A stretch of DNA of 64,000 nt from a virus, in IMG/VR virus record IMGVR_UViG_3300045999_008996, positions 158,564-222,563 of that record; one strand, 5' to 3'. This document shows, one piece after another, positions 15,466-22,318 of the stretch (the first letter of the stretch is position 1; each line of letters starts with the position of its first letter). The position numbers and the translations under genes were made by a program. The notes below the pieces were generated by a model, which was given only the letters and a program-made list of their open reading frames with translations, did no database searches and was not told where the DNA came from.

Positions 15466-16127
15466 TGATACATATTTCTCCTGTAGTTTTCATTTGGGCA
15501 AGTATCAACATCAGCAACTTCTTGTTTGGTAAGGAACTTAACTCCACCTAGAAGTTTTGCTCCAACAAAAATATCAGCAGATTTTTCACACATTAATGTT
15601 GCGGCGGCACAATCTTTTTTAGATGCAGATGCTGTGATTATACCATGGTTTTGTAGAAGTATCAACTTAGGAAAAAATCCTTCACAATCGATAAATCTAG
15701 AAACATGTTCCTCAACTAATTTTAAAATTGCTTCTCCCGGAGGAGCATAAGGAATGACACAAGATTTGGTCCCGTTTCTAACAATTTGATCAGGAAACCA
15801 TCTATTATTTGCAAATTGATATAATTGATTTGAACAAAGAATCTTTGTAGTATTAGGTGGATGTGTATGAGCAATAAAATTTATTTCTGGGTAAGTTCTC
15901 ATAATCCAAGCGTGAAAAGAAGTTTCAATGCTTGGTTTTTTTTGTAAAAGTTCTATTTGAACTCCACGAATATTACACAAAGTCAAGTCTTCTTCTGATA
16001 AAGTATGAAGACTTGTTCCACTTGCTTTAATTACAAAAGTATTTTCACTTTTTCGCATTGAAACATTTCCTTCACCGCAAATAGTATAATCACTAATTTC
16101 GTGTGCTAAATCTAGTATTTCAGACAT
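15462..16127 (-). CDS. Class II aldolase/adducin family protein
   Basis: 221 residues. Zinc ligands appear as IAHTHPPNTT (two His) and LLQNHGII (third His), with the catalytic acidic region near SFHAW. The GEGNVSMR motif binds phosphate. Family members cleave or form sugar phosphates such as fuculose or ribulose 5-phosphate. In this cassette it may make a precursor for a rare sugar (inference). Confidence 0.8.
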   Translation of the reverse strand: MSEILDLAHEISDYTICGEGNVSMRKSENTFVIKASGTSLHTLSEEDLTLCNIRGVQIELLQKKPSIETSFHAWIMRTYPEINFIAHTHPPNTTKILCSNQLYQFANNRWFPDQIVRNGTKSCVIPYAPPGEAILKLVEEHVSRFIDCEGFFPKLILLQNHGIITASASKKDCAAATLMCEKSADIFVGAKLLGGVKFLTKQEVADVDTCPNENYRRNMYQ

Positions 16128-17223
16128 CTTTAATAAAAGTTTCTATGGTATTTAGATTTACTCTCCAAGGTGAATTTAAACCACCAGAAATAGAAAGAGC
16201 ACCATCACTATCAATAGTTTCTTCAATTTTTTCAACAAACTCAGTATCATTAAAATGATGAAGTTGAGTGTGCATCATCGAATACTCAAAGCGAGTATTA
16301 ACATCAAAGAACAGAGGACTATTAATTGAAATAACTTTTGTTTCTGGTGGAGAAAAAATTACATTACACATACCACCACCAATAGGACCAGCAACATACT
16401 TTGCAGAATTGAAGAGTCCAATCTTTTCTTTCATCGTCATATTTTCACAAAAGACTTCTTCATATCCTAAAGACTTGAAGAGTTCTGCTACTTCATCTTC
16501 ATTCACACAACGACGACGTTCTGTGTAATTAGTGCCGATGTTTTCGAAGTTATTATGCAACCAAGTTCTACGTGAAATATAAATTTTTTCTGGTCCTTTA
16601 TACTCTCCTTTCATACGGTTGATAATATCAAATACTCCTGAGTGTGGTGGAGTGTTTGATAGTCCATTGTGAGTCAAAGAAGACCCAACTACAACTGTGT
16701 TGTATAAGGTATCGGGATTCAAGAATATAACATCTTTCTTTCTTATTCCCAGAAGTTCTAGACATTCCCAAACAAATGGATATAAATCGTCTTTTCCCTC
16801 TGGGGGACTTATAAGAAGTTTTAGTTCTGGATGAATCTGCTTCTCATTAAAATATGAATAAAGATAAGGTAACGTATCGTATATAAAGTGGAAATAATTT
16901 GCAGTATTATAAACAAAATAAAATACTGGAAGAGAGCAAAAATTTTTAAAGTAAAATGGATGATTTATTTCATATGCCATTGTCTCTTCATAAACTGTGC
17001 CACGACCAAGAGACATAAACATCTCTTTTGTTGGAAGAATCAATTTATGAGTTTGATGTGAATAAATCAGTGGTTGTGGATAATGTTTTGACAATCCAGT
17101 AAATTGGCAGGAAAAGAAATATGCAACTTCAATATCCCTACCATTTTCATCTTTTTCTTTTATCAGTCTAGTTCTTCCAGAATTCCAATATTCAATTGGT
17201 AAAATAGTCTTTTGAATACTCAT
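16120..17223 (-). CDS. GT61-type glycosyltransferase (DUF563)
   Basis: 367 residues from the ATG at 17223; a longer frame to 17247 lies deeper in the upstream gene. Family features: NTANYFHFIYDTLPYL in the N-terminal half, YISRRTW in the middle and GPIGGGMCNVIFSPP near the C-terminus, the usual GT61 signature region. These enzymes transfer xylose or GlcNAc in eukaryotes and act in bacterial surface-glycan clusters. Confidence 0.72.
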   Translation of the reverse strand: MSIQKTILPIEYWNSGRTRLIKEKDENGRDIEVAYFFSCQFTGLSKHYPQPLIYSHQTHKLILPTKEMFMSLGRGTVYEETMAYEINHPFYFKNFCSLPVFYFVYNTANYFHFIYDTLPYLYSYFNEKQIHPELKLLISPPEGKDDLYPFVWECLELLGIRKKDVIFLNPDTLYNTVVVGSSLTHNGLSNTPPHSGVFDIINRMKGEYKGPEKIYISRRTWLHNNFENIGTNYTERRRCVNEDEVAELFKSLGYEEVFCENMTMKEKIGLFNSAKYVAGPIGGGMCNVIFSPPETKVISINSPLFFDVNTRFEYSMMHTQLHHFNDTEFVEKIEETIDSDGALSISGGLNSPWRVNLNTIETFIKDV

Positions 17224-18754
17224 AAGGATGCCAATCAACTTTATCAAAAAATCTTTGCCAATATTCGTAAGTCTTTAAATCGTTAGGAGTTCCCCAACAA
17301 ATGTATTCATCAACGGTAAAGTTTTTAACTTTATATCCCATTTCAATAGCAGAATTGATTAGATTATCTACGTAATATTCACCATTTGTTTTGGTATTAG
17401 TAAAATAAAGATTCTTTAGAGGTTCAATAAATTTCTCTTTATTTCTAAAGAACATTGTTCCAACAATGGCATTTCCTTTAAGAGGATCATCTCCTTTAAA
17501 TTCTTTTACATTTACTTTCGTAATGTTATCATCACCATCAATATCTAACCAAGAATACATATTCGGATTATGCTTACTAGCATAATTTCTGGTATAACTC
17601 CAAACTATAATATCATTAGATTCGTCATTTACCAAATCAACAAATTCATATGGATCATAAAAAACTCCATTATCGCAGGCGGAAATTAAAACTGCAAGTT
17701 TGGGATCAACATTTTCCAAAATCTTTTCGCAAGTGCAAGCTTGACCTTGAAGAACATTATCGATCCAAACTATTTCACCATTTAAATCAACAAACTCTTG
17801 ATGATCTTTTAAACATCCATATATTACTTTATCTGTTCTTGGTAAGCATCTTACTGCTTGATCTACCATTCTTTTTTCATTAATAGGAATAAAAGGTTTT
17901 GGTAAATCATATCCTTCAGACTTAAATCTACTTCCTTCTCCAGCCATTGGAAGCACTGTTACAGAATCGACTAAAACTGCTTTTGGTATTTGGAATAATG
18001 ATTTAATATTATATGAAGACCATTTTCTATAAAAGTCTAAATCGGAAGGTGTTCCCCACTGCAGCATATGAGGAACTTCAAAAACAAAAGAATTTAATTC
18101 ATCTTCATTCAATAAATTGTAAATTAAACTCACATAATATTCACCATTAATATTAACATCTTCATCCATTAACTGCTGGAAGTATTTTTTAACATAATAA
18201 CCTTTTCTAAAATAATAAGTTCCAGTAGATGCAAATTCAGACATTTTATTGTCTGTAAATGGTTGCTTTTCTCTGATTTCTAATATTCTATTATTATCTT
18301 CTACTTTACAGAATGCATAATTATCGCTACCCAGCATATGTGGATGGAATCCAGTATAACAAACCACTGCTCCATCACACCGAGTATCATTTACAAACTG
18401 TTCAAATTCATTGTAATTCCAATACATTGAAAAATCACAGTAATTTACTATGACTTGCTCGTCATCTTTGATGATATCAAAAATCTTTGATACTGTATAA
18501 ACTGGACCCAACTTATGAGATGGTATGCTTAAAATAGTCTTATTTTCAACTAAGTCATTCAAAACTTCTTGAATATTTGTAGTTTTAGAATGAATATCAT
18601 TTACTATAAAAATAAATTCAGAATCTTTTGGAAAAAGATCTACAATATGCTTTATTACAGTTTTTCCATCTACTTCAATTAAGTATTTTGGTTCATCATA
18701 TCCAGCAGCAGAAAACCTGCTGCTCATACCAGACATTGGAATTATAATTTTCAT
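17192..18754 (-). CDS. Tandem nucleotidyltransferase (two sugar-phosphate NTP-transferase domains)
   Basis: 520 residues made of two copies of the same domain. Copy 1 starts IIPMSGMSSRFSAAGYDEPK and copy 2, at about residue 270, starts VLPMAGEGSRFKSEGYDLPK. Both have the G-SRF...PK nucleotide-binding motif and both end in NGEYYV and WGTP-DL blocks. The enzyme would make nucleotide sugars from sugar-1-phosphates; two domains may serve two substrates or hold one inactive copy. It ends 32 bases inside the GT61 gene. Confidence 0.8.
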   Translation of the reverse strand: MKIIIPMSGMSSRFSAAGYDEPKYLIEVDGKTVIKHIVDLFPKDSEFIFIVNDIHSKTTNIQEVLNDLVENKTILSIPSHKLGPVYTVSKIFDIIKDDEQVIVNYCDFSMYWNYNEFEQFVNDTRCDGAVVCYTGFHPHMLGSDNYAFCKVEDNNRILEIREKQPFTDNKMSEFASTGTYYFRKGYYVKKYFQQLMDEDVNINGEYYVSLIYNLLNEDELNSFVFEVPHMLQWGTPSDLDFYRKWSSYNIKSLFQIPKAVLVDSVTVLPMAGEGSRFKSEGYDLPKPFIPINEKRMVDQAVRCLPRTDKVIYGCLKDHQEFVDLNGEIVWIDNVLQGQACTCEKILENVDPKLAVLISACDNGVFYDPYEFVDLVNDESNDIIVWSYTRNYASKHNPNMYSWLDIDGDDNITKVNVKEFKGDDPLKGNAIVGTMFFRNKEKFIEPLKNLYFTNTKTNGEYYVDNLINSAIEMGYKVKNFTVDEYICWGTPNDLKTYEYWQRFFDKVDWHPYEYSKDYFTN

Positions 18755-18778
18755 ATATTCTTCAGTATTGAATTATAT

Positions 18779-19822
18779 TTATTTTTTCAATTGAGAGTTA
18801 ATCCAATTATATGTTTTTTCAATACCTTCTTCTAAAGTCATACTGTAGTCCCAACCAAGTTTTTCGCGAATTAGATCATTATTTGAATTGCGACCACGAA
18901 CACCAAGAGGACCGTCAATATGATTCTTTTCTACTACTTTATTAGCAACTCTAGCAGCAGTATCAACAAGTTGATTGATTGTAACCATTTCTTCTGATCC
19001 AATATTAACTGGACCCATGAAATCACTATTCATCATTCTGCGGGTTGCTTCAATGCATTCATCAATATACAGGAAAGAACGAGTCTGTAAACCGTCTCCC
19101 CACACATCAATGGTTCCACCTTCCTCTGGAAGGTAGGCAACTTTACGGCAGATTGCTGCAGGAGATTTTTCCCTTCCTCCTTCCCAGGTTCCTTCAGGTC
19201 CAAAGATATTATGATACCTAGCAACCCTGACAGGAATACCGTAGTTCCTATGATAAGCGAAGTAAAGACGCTCTGAGAAGAGTTTTTCCCAACCATATTC
19301 TGAGTCTGGGTTTGCTGGATATGCGGACTCTTCACGACAATCAGGATTGTCTGGATCTAATTGATTATGCTCTGGATACATGCAGGCAGATCCAGAGTAG
19401 AAAATCTTAGTTTTGTTTACTTCTTTGAAATCATTCAGTTGTCTTTGTGCTTCAAGAACATTCAAATTGATTGTTGCAGAGTTGTGCATGATATCAGCAT
19501 CGTTCTCACCAGTGAAAACGAATCCCGCACCACCCATATCAGCAGCAAACTGATAAATTTCGTCAAAGGTTTCAATGTACCTACTAGGAACAAAATTATA
19601 AAAATTTCTATAAGGACCTTTATATTGAAGAACTCTCTCTACAAAATTTAAGTCTCGCAGATCTCCAATAACAAATTCATGTGCTTCGCTTTCAGAATAT
19701 TCTGGTAGTTTAAGGTCTACACCACGTACCCAATAACCTTCAGATCGTAGTCTTTTTACCATGTGACTTCCAATGAAACCACCAGCACCAAGAACAAGTG
19801 CTGTTTTCTTATATTCACTCAT
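18779..19822 (-). CDS. GDP-mannose 3,5-epimerase-like SDR
   Basis: 347 residues. The match to plant GDP-mannose 3,5-epimerase is strong in order and wording: GAGGFIGSHM, FAADMGGAGFVFTGENDAD, SGSACMYPE (catalytic Cys region), YGWEKL (Tyr-Lys), GTWEGGREKSP, DGLQTRSFLYIDEC and GPLGVRGRNSNN. The enzyme makes GDP-L-galactose or GDP-gulose from GDP-mannose. It is the first gene of the glycan cassette, right after a consensus promoter fused to a terminator (19849-19882). Confidence 0.85.
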   Translation of the reverse strand: MSEYKKTALVLGAGGFIGSHMVKRLRSEGYWVRGVDLKLPEYSESEAHEFVIGDLRDLNFVERVLQYKGPYRNFYNFVPSRYIETFDEIYQFAADMGGAGFVFTGENDADIMHNSATINLNVLEAQRQLNDFKEVNKTKIFYSGSACMYPEHNQLDPDNPDCREESAYPANPDSEYGWEKLFSERLYFAYHRNYGIPVRVARYHNIFGPEGTWEGGREKSPAAICRKVAYLPEEGGTIDVWGDGLQTRSFLYIDECIEATRRMMNSDFMGPVNIGSEEMVTINQLVDTAARVANKVVEKNHIDGPLGVRGRNSNNDLIREKLGWDYSMTLEEGIEKTYNWINSQLKK

Positions 19823-19848
19823 AAACGAATAAATTACTCCTAGTATAT

Positions 19849-19877
19849 ATTATACAAAAAAAGGAGGTTGTTGTCAA
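19849..19877 (-). promoter_or_regulatory. Consensus sigma-70 promoter fused to a terminator, for the glycan cassette
   Basis: TTGACA (19877-19872), 17-base spacer, TATAAT (19854-19849). The -35 box lies in the hairpin of the terminator at 19856-19882 and its T-run is in the spacer. It is 27 bases upstream of the epimerase ATG. Confidence 0.88.
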
Positions 19878-19882
19878 CCTCC
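19856..19882 (-). terminator. Rho-independent terminator before the glycan cassette
   Basis: GGAGGTTG and CAACCTCC pair around a 4-base loop, followed by seven T. It ends transcription arriving from the upstream GIY-YIG and tRNA region while its own bases form the next promoter. Confidence 0.88.
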
Positions 19883-19968
19883 TCAAGTTATTCAGGCTCG
19901 CCACCAATTCTTTGACTGGAAATTGGAAACCAGGCGGGAGAGAGTCCCATCCGCACCAGCAAGAATTT

Positions 19969-20532
19969 TTATTGTGCCTTATCTTGCGGGCACCAGGAAG
20001 ACCATTTTTTAGATTTGCTATAAATTCTATTAGCAACTTCCATTTTAGTCATATTATAGTGTTCCATAATAGATTGGATACCAACATACTCTTTACCATC
20101 AACTATAAAAATTTTTTTTGAGGGTTTAACAAAATTTAAAATTCTTTTATTTCTTTCTTCTTCAGAAAGAGAATCCCAATGCTTTTTTACAGAGTGTTTG
20201 ATATTATCTTTATGTTCTTCAGTAATGACTTGTAAAGGTCTAACTTTTTTTAGTTTTTTGCTAATTTTTAGTTTATGTTCTTCACTTAATGGAGTTCTTC
20301 CTTTACTTCCACCACTTTTTCTGTTTAAAAGATTATCTAATATTGATATTAGATATTTTTCGTGTTTTAATGCATCCTCTTCAGAAAGGTTTTTCTTCAA
20401 AAATAATATTTTATCTTTGGTGGGTCTTGGAACATTATGATTTTTATGAAATGCTCTACGACCAGTTCCCTTTCCTATGTAATATGGTGTTCCATTTTCA
20501 CGAAGATATGCATATGTGTAATAGGTCTTCAT
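19969..20532 (-). CDS. GIY-YIG homing endonuclease with NUMOD domains
   Basis: 187 residues. The N-terminal nuclease shows YYTYAYLRENGTPYYIGKG (GIY-YIG motif variant) and a Glu-containing HEKYLI helix. A NUMOD3-like piece (TPLSEEHKLKISKKLK) and a NUMOD1-like helix-turn-helix (GIQSIMEHYNMTKMEVANRI) follow, as in T4 Seg-type freestanding endonucleases. Such genes copy themselves into related phages near their cut site. About 85 bases of unassigned sequence lie between its end and the terminator at 19882. Confidence 0.85.
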   Translation of the reverse strand: MKTYYTYAYLRENGTPYYIGKGTGRRAFHKNHNVPRPTKDKILFLKKNLSEEDALKHEKYLISILDNLLNRKSGGSKGRTPLSEEHKLKISKKLKKVRPLQVITEEHKDNIKHSVKKHWDSLSEEERNKRILNFVKPSKKIFIVDGKEYVGIQSIMEHYNMTKMEVANRIYSKSKKWSSWCPQDKAQ

Positions 20533-20580
20533 ATAAATTTTACTATTACATAGTATTATTTATATGAATGGCTCCACCAC

Positions 20581-20814
20581 TTAGTTTTGAGAAACTAAGA
20601 AAAGTTGGGTTAACTTTGATATCTCGGTAATACCAAAGAAAGCACATAAGAATAGTACATCCCAAAGTTTAAGTTTAATAGCAAAGGGAACTGTGAGTAA
20701 TCCTCCAACAACCTTTATCATCAAACCGTATTTAAATTCTCCCCATAACATAGTTTGATAACCAATTATGAGGAGAATGTTTCCAATCCACCGAAGTAAA
20801 TCAGATTTAGACAT
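20581..20814 (-). CDS. Small membrane protein, 77 aa
   Basis: Three hydrophobic stretches at about 8-24, 32-47 and 50-66 predict a compact integral membrane protein with a short polar tail. Lone gene between the GIY-YIG endonuclease and two small soluble genes. Function unknown. Confidence 0.65.
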   Translation of the reverse strand: MSKSDLLRWIGNILLIIGYQTMLWGEFKYGLMIKVVGGLLTVPFAIKLKLWDVLFLCAFFGITEISKLTQLFLVSQN

Positions 20815-20862
20815 AAGGGGTTTTGCTCCCGACCAGTGCTTTTTAAGTCTCTCCGTGACTAT

Positions 20863-21108
20863 TTACTCACCATCGTCTCTCACATAACAAGGAACACGAT
20901 CTGGATCTAACCATTTCGCATACTCAATATCCTCCATTGCAGTAGAACATTGTAGCACATTATCAAAAAGATAAATGTCATTCCAGCGTTTTGTATACTC
21001 GTTTTGCTTTTGCATACGGTAATCGGGTTTGCCGTTAATCTCAAGGATACCAACTTCTACGAAACGGTATCCTTCACGTTCCAAAAGAACTTTAGGAAGT
21101 CGTGTCAT
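20863..21108 (-). CDS. Hypothetical protein, 81 aa
   Basis: Soluble protein of mixed alpha/beta type (RFVEVGILEINGKPDYRM). The ATG at 21108 overlaps the upstream stop; a GTG at 21111 would add one residue. It ends acidic (DPDRVPCYVRDDGE). No family recognised. Confidence 0.65.
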   Translation of the reverse strand: MTRLPKVLLEREGYRFVEVGILEINGKPDYRMQKQNEYTKRWNDIYLFDNVLQCSTAMEDIEYAKWLDPDRVPCYVRDDGE

Positions 21109-21323
21109 CACGCCACTTCAACGGATTCAAGATCTGCAAGGACATACTCCATAAGCATTTCATAATCATCAAGAGGATCACCAGAGAATACTACACCTTC
21201 ATTCTCATAGAAACGACGAACCTTTTTGTAGAGTTTCGGATTCTTTACATCAAGGTAGAAGTCACCGTTTGCTGCACCGCGAAGGGTTTGAACGTCTTTC
21301 TTGAATTTTGCTGTGAGAGTCAT
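21108..21323 (-). CDS. Hypothetical protein, 71 aa
   Basis: Small acidic protein with a basic N-terminus (MTLTAKFKKDVQ) and a helical C-terminus (DDYEMLMEYVLADLESVEV). It is the first gene after the promoter at 21346-21375 and overlaps the next gene. Function unknown. Confidence 0.65.
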   Translation of the reverse strand: MTLTAKFKKDVQTLRGAANGDFYLDVKNPKLYKKVRRFYENEGVVFSGDPLDDYEMLMEYVLADLESVEVA

Positions 21324-21345
21324 TGTTTTGAATGTTGACCTTAGT

Positions 21346-21375
21346 ATTATAAGGGTTTGACAGGTAATCTGTCAA
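21346..21375 (-). promoter_or_regulatory. Sigma-70 promoter, N18 spacer
   Basis: TTGACA (21375-21370), 18-base spacer, TATAAT (21351-21346), 23 bases before the ATG at 21323 and directly after the end of tRNA-Met. Confidence 0.8.
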
Positions 21376-21376
21376 G

Positions 21377-21450
21377 TGCTCCTTGCGTGGATCGAACACG
21401 CCTCAGGCGAATTATGAGTTCGCTGCATTCACCAGATTGCTAAAGGAGCA
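21377..21450 (-). tRNA. tRNA with CAT anticodon (Met or Ile2)
   Basis: A 7-bp acceptor stem (TGCTCCT), an anticodon arm GCGAA-CTCATAA-TTCGC and a T-arm GCGTG-TTCGATC-CACGC. The CAU anticodon fits elongator Met, or Ile if C34 is modified to lysidine. No encoded CCA. Confidence 0.85.
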
Positions 21451-21454
21451 AGGT

Positions 21455-21541
21455 ACGAGTGGGTGGATTCGAACCACCTCAAAGCCGCTAATCTGGCGGA
21501 AAGGCGTTATAAGTGCCCTCTGACTACCAAGTCTCACTCGC
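21455..21541 (-). tRNA. Class II tRNA with apparent TAT anticodon (Leu/Ser-like body)
   Basis: 87 nt with a long variable arm (CCGC and GCGG around a 7-base loop), a T-arm GGTGG-TTCGAAT-CCACC and an acceptor CGAGTG/CACTCG. The best anticodon arm is GGGCA-CTTATAA-CGCCT, giving UAU, which reads the Ile codon AUA; the A31-C39 closing pair is mismatched and the D-loop is short. Bacterial class II tRNAs are Leu, Ser or Tyr, so UAU is unexpected. It has its own consensus promoter at 21555-21583. Confidence 0.7.
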
Positions 21542-21554
21542 TTGAACCAGGTCT

Positions 21555-21583
21555 ATTATAGAGGACCTGGAACTCTATGTCAA
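21555..21583 (-). promoter_or_regulatory. Consensus sigma-70 promoter for the class II tRNA
   Basis: TTGACA (21583-21578), 17-base spacer, TATAAT (21560-21555), 14 bases before the tRNA. The -35 box overlaps the stop of the Phd-like gene. Confidence 0.9.
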
Positions 21584-21810
21584 GAACCTTCTTCGTGGTC
21601 AGTGTGTATTCGTATCATATCATCATCCACTTTAGATTCTACTGCAAACTTTATAGTTTCGTTATATGGAACAATCACTGCGTTTCTTTCTCCATCAGTA
21701 ATAATAAATGATTCGCCGTTCTCTACTCTTTGTATTAGATTGTCAAAATCTACTTGAAACTCTTGAACTGTAAATTTTTGGAGATCTGAAAGTTCTGGAT
21801 ACATTTTCAT
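21580..21810 (-). CDS. Phd/YefM-like antitoxin-type protein, 76 aa
   Basis: The centre of the protein reads TVQEFQVDFDNLIQRVENGE then SFIITDGERNAVIVPY, which is the Phd/YefM antitoxin pattern (SVREFRxxFDELIERVExGE, then a beta hairpin and an AVLVP strand). Starts at 21810 or 21804; neither has a clear ribosome site. The acidic C-terminal tail would be the toxin-binding part. No toxin gene is next to it: tRNAs flank it on both sides. It may act as a DNA-binding repressor or neutralise a host toxin (inference). Confidence 0.65.
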   Translation of the reverse strand: MKMYPELSDLQKFTVQEFQVDFDNLIQRVENGESFIITDGERNAVIVPYNETIKFAVESKVDDDMIRIHTDHEEGS

Positions 21811-21827
21811 AAAGTGAAGTTTATGAT

Positions 21828-21898
21828 CGGGGTGAGAGGGATCGAACCTCTGTCTTCTTGCTCCCAAAGCAAGCCGTCTACCGCTGACTTACACCCCG
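21828..21898 (-). tRNA. tRNA-Pro (TGG)
   Basis: Acceptor CGGGGTG/CACCCCG, anticodon arm CTTGC-TTTGGGA-GCAAG, T-arm AGAGG-TTCGATC-CCTCT. Lies 23 bases downstream of the promoter at 21921-21949. Confidence 0.93.
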
Positions 21899-22015
21899 TT
21901 ATTTGTTTCTGTGTATAAACATAATACCAGCAAATGGTACGATTGTCAACCCACATCCACAAAGAAAAAGAAAGAAGGGACTTGCTGCTAATGTTTCAAC
22001 AAGATGAAAAATCAT
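21899..22015 (-). CDS. Single-span membrane protein, 38 aa
   Basis: Starts MIFHLVETLAASPFFLFL and stays hydrophobic to residue 34. The ATG overlaps the upstream stop (ATGA). A consensus-like promoter lies inside the gene, and its stop abuts tRNA-Pro. Function unknown. Confidence 0.5.
   Translation of the reverse strand: MIFHLVETLAASPFFLFLCGCGLTIVPFAGIMFIHRNK
21921..21949 (-). promoter_or_regulatory. Sigma-70 promoter for tRNA-Pro and the Phd-like gene
   Basis: TTGACA (21949-21944), 17-base spacer, TATTAT (21926-21921). It is inside the 38-aa gene. Confidence 0.8.
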
Positions 22016-22239
22016 CTTCCCCTCCAGTTCTTGTATTCATAATACATGTATTGGTCGGTTTCGTCAAGCCCCTGTAAAGGAGCATGAACGTCCCAGTGTG
22101 ACCATTCAATACAGAACTGTTTAATATGTATATCATTAACAGCAGTCTTTACTCCATACATTCTAGAAAATGAAGACATTGCAAAATGATATTTTTGTCT
22201 AATGTGCGGTTCCATTTCCCTTATATTCTTTGGAGTCAT
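22012..22239 (-). CDS. Hypothetical protein, 75 aa
   Basis: Soluble, aromatic-rich protein (CIEWSHWDVHAPLQG, then DQYMYYEYKNW). AGGAGG lies 6 bases before the ATG. Overlaps a 39-aa gene upstream and the 38-aa gene downstream. No family recognised. Confidence 0.65.
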   Translation of the reverse strand: MTPKNIREMEPHIRQKYHFAMSSFSRMYGVKTAVNDIHIKQFCIEWSHWDVHAPLQGLDETDQYMYYEYKNWRGR

Positions 22240-22318
22240 AGTATCCTCCTCTTGTTCCGAAATAGAGTGTTGTTAAAACAAACGGAATAGAAATGAAAAT
22301 AAGTGCTTTACCTAACAT
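22199..22318 (-). CDS. Small membrane-anchored protein, 39 aa
   Basis: MLGKALIFISIPFVLTTLYF is a signal anchor, with a polar tail of 19 residues. Its ATG lies inside the last codons of gnd. It overlaps the next gene by 41 bases and holds that gene's ribosome site. Function unknown. Confidence 0.5.
   Translation of the reverse strand: MLGKALIFISIPFVLTTLYFGTRGGYYDSKEYKGNGTAH

Noticed and set aside
19815-20036. Minus-strand frame of 73 codons overlapping the GIY-YIG end
   Set aside because: It runs across the terminator and promoter at 19849-19882 into the epimerase leader, so it is not a functional gene.
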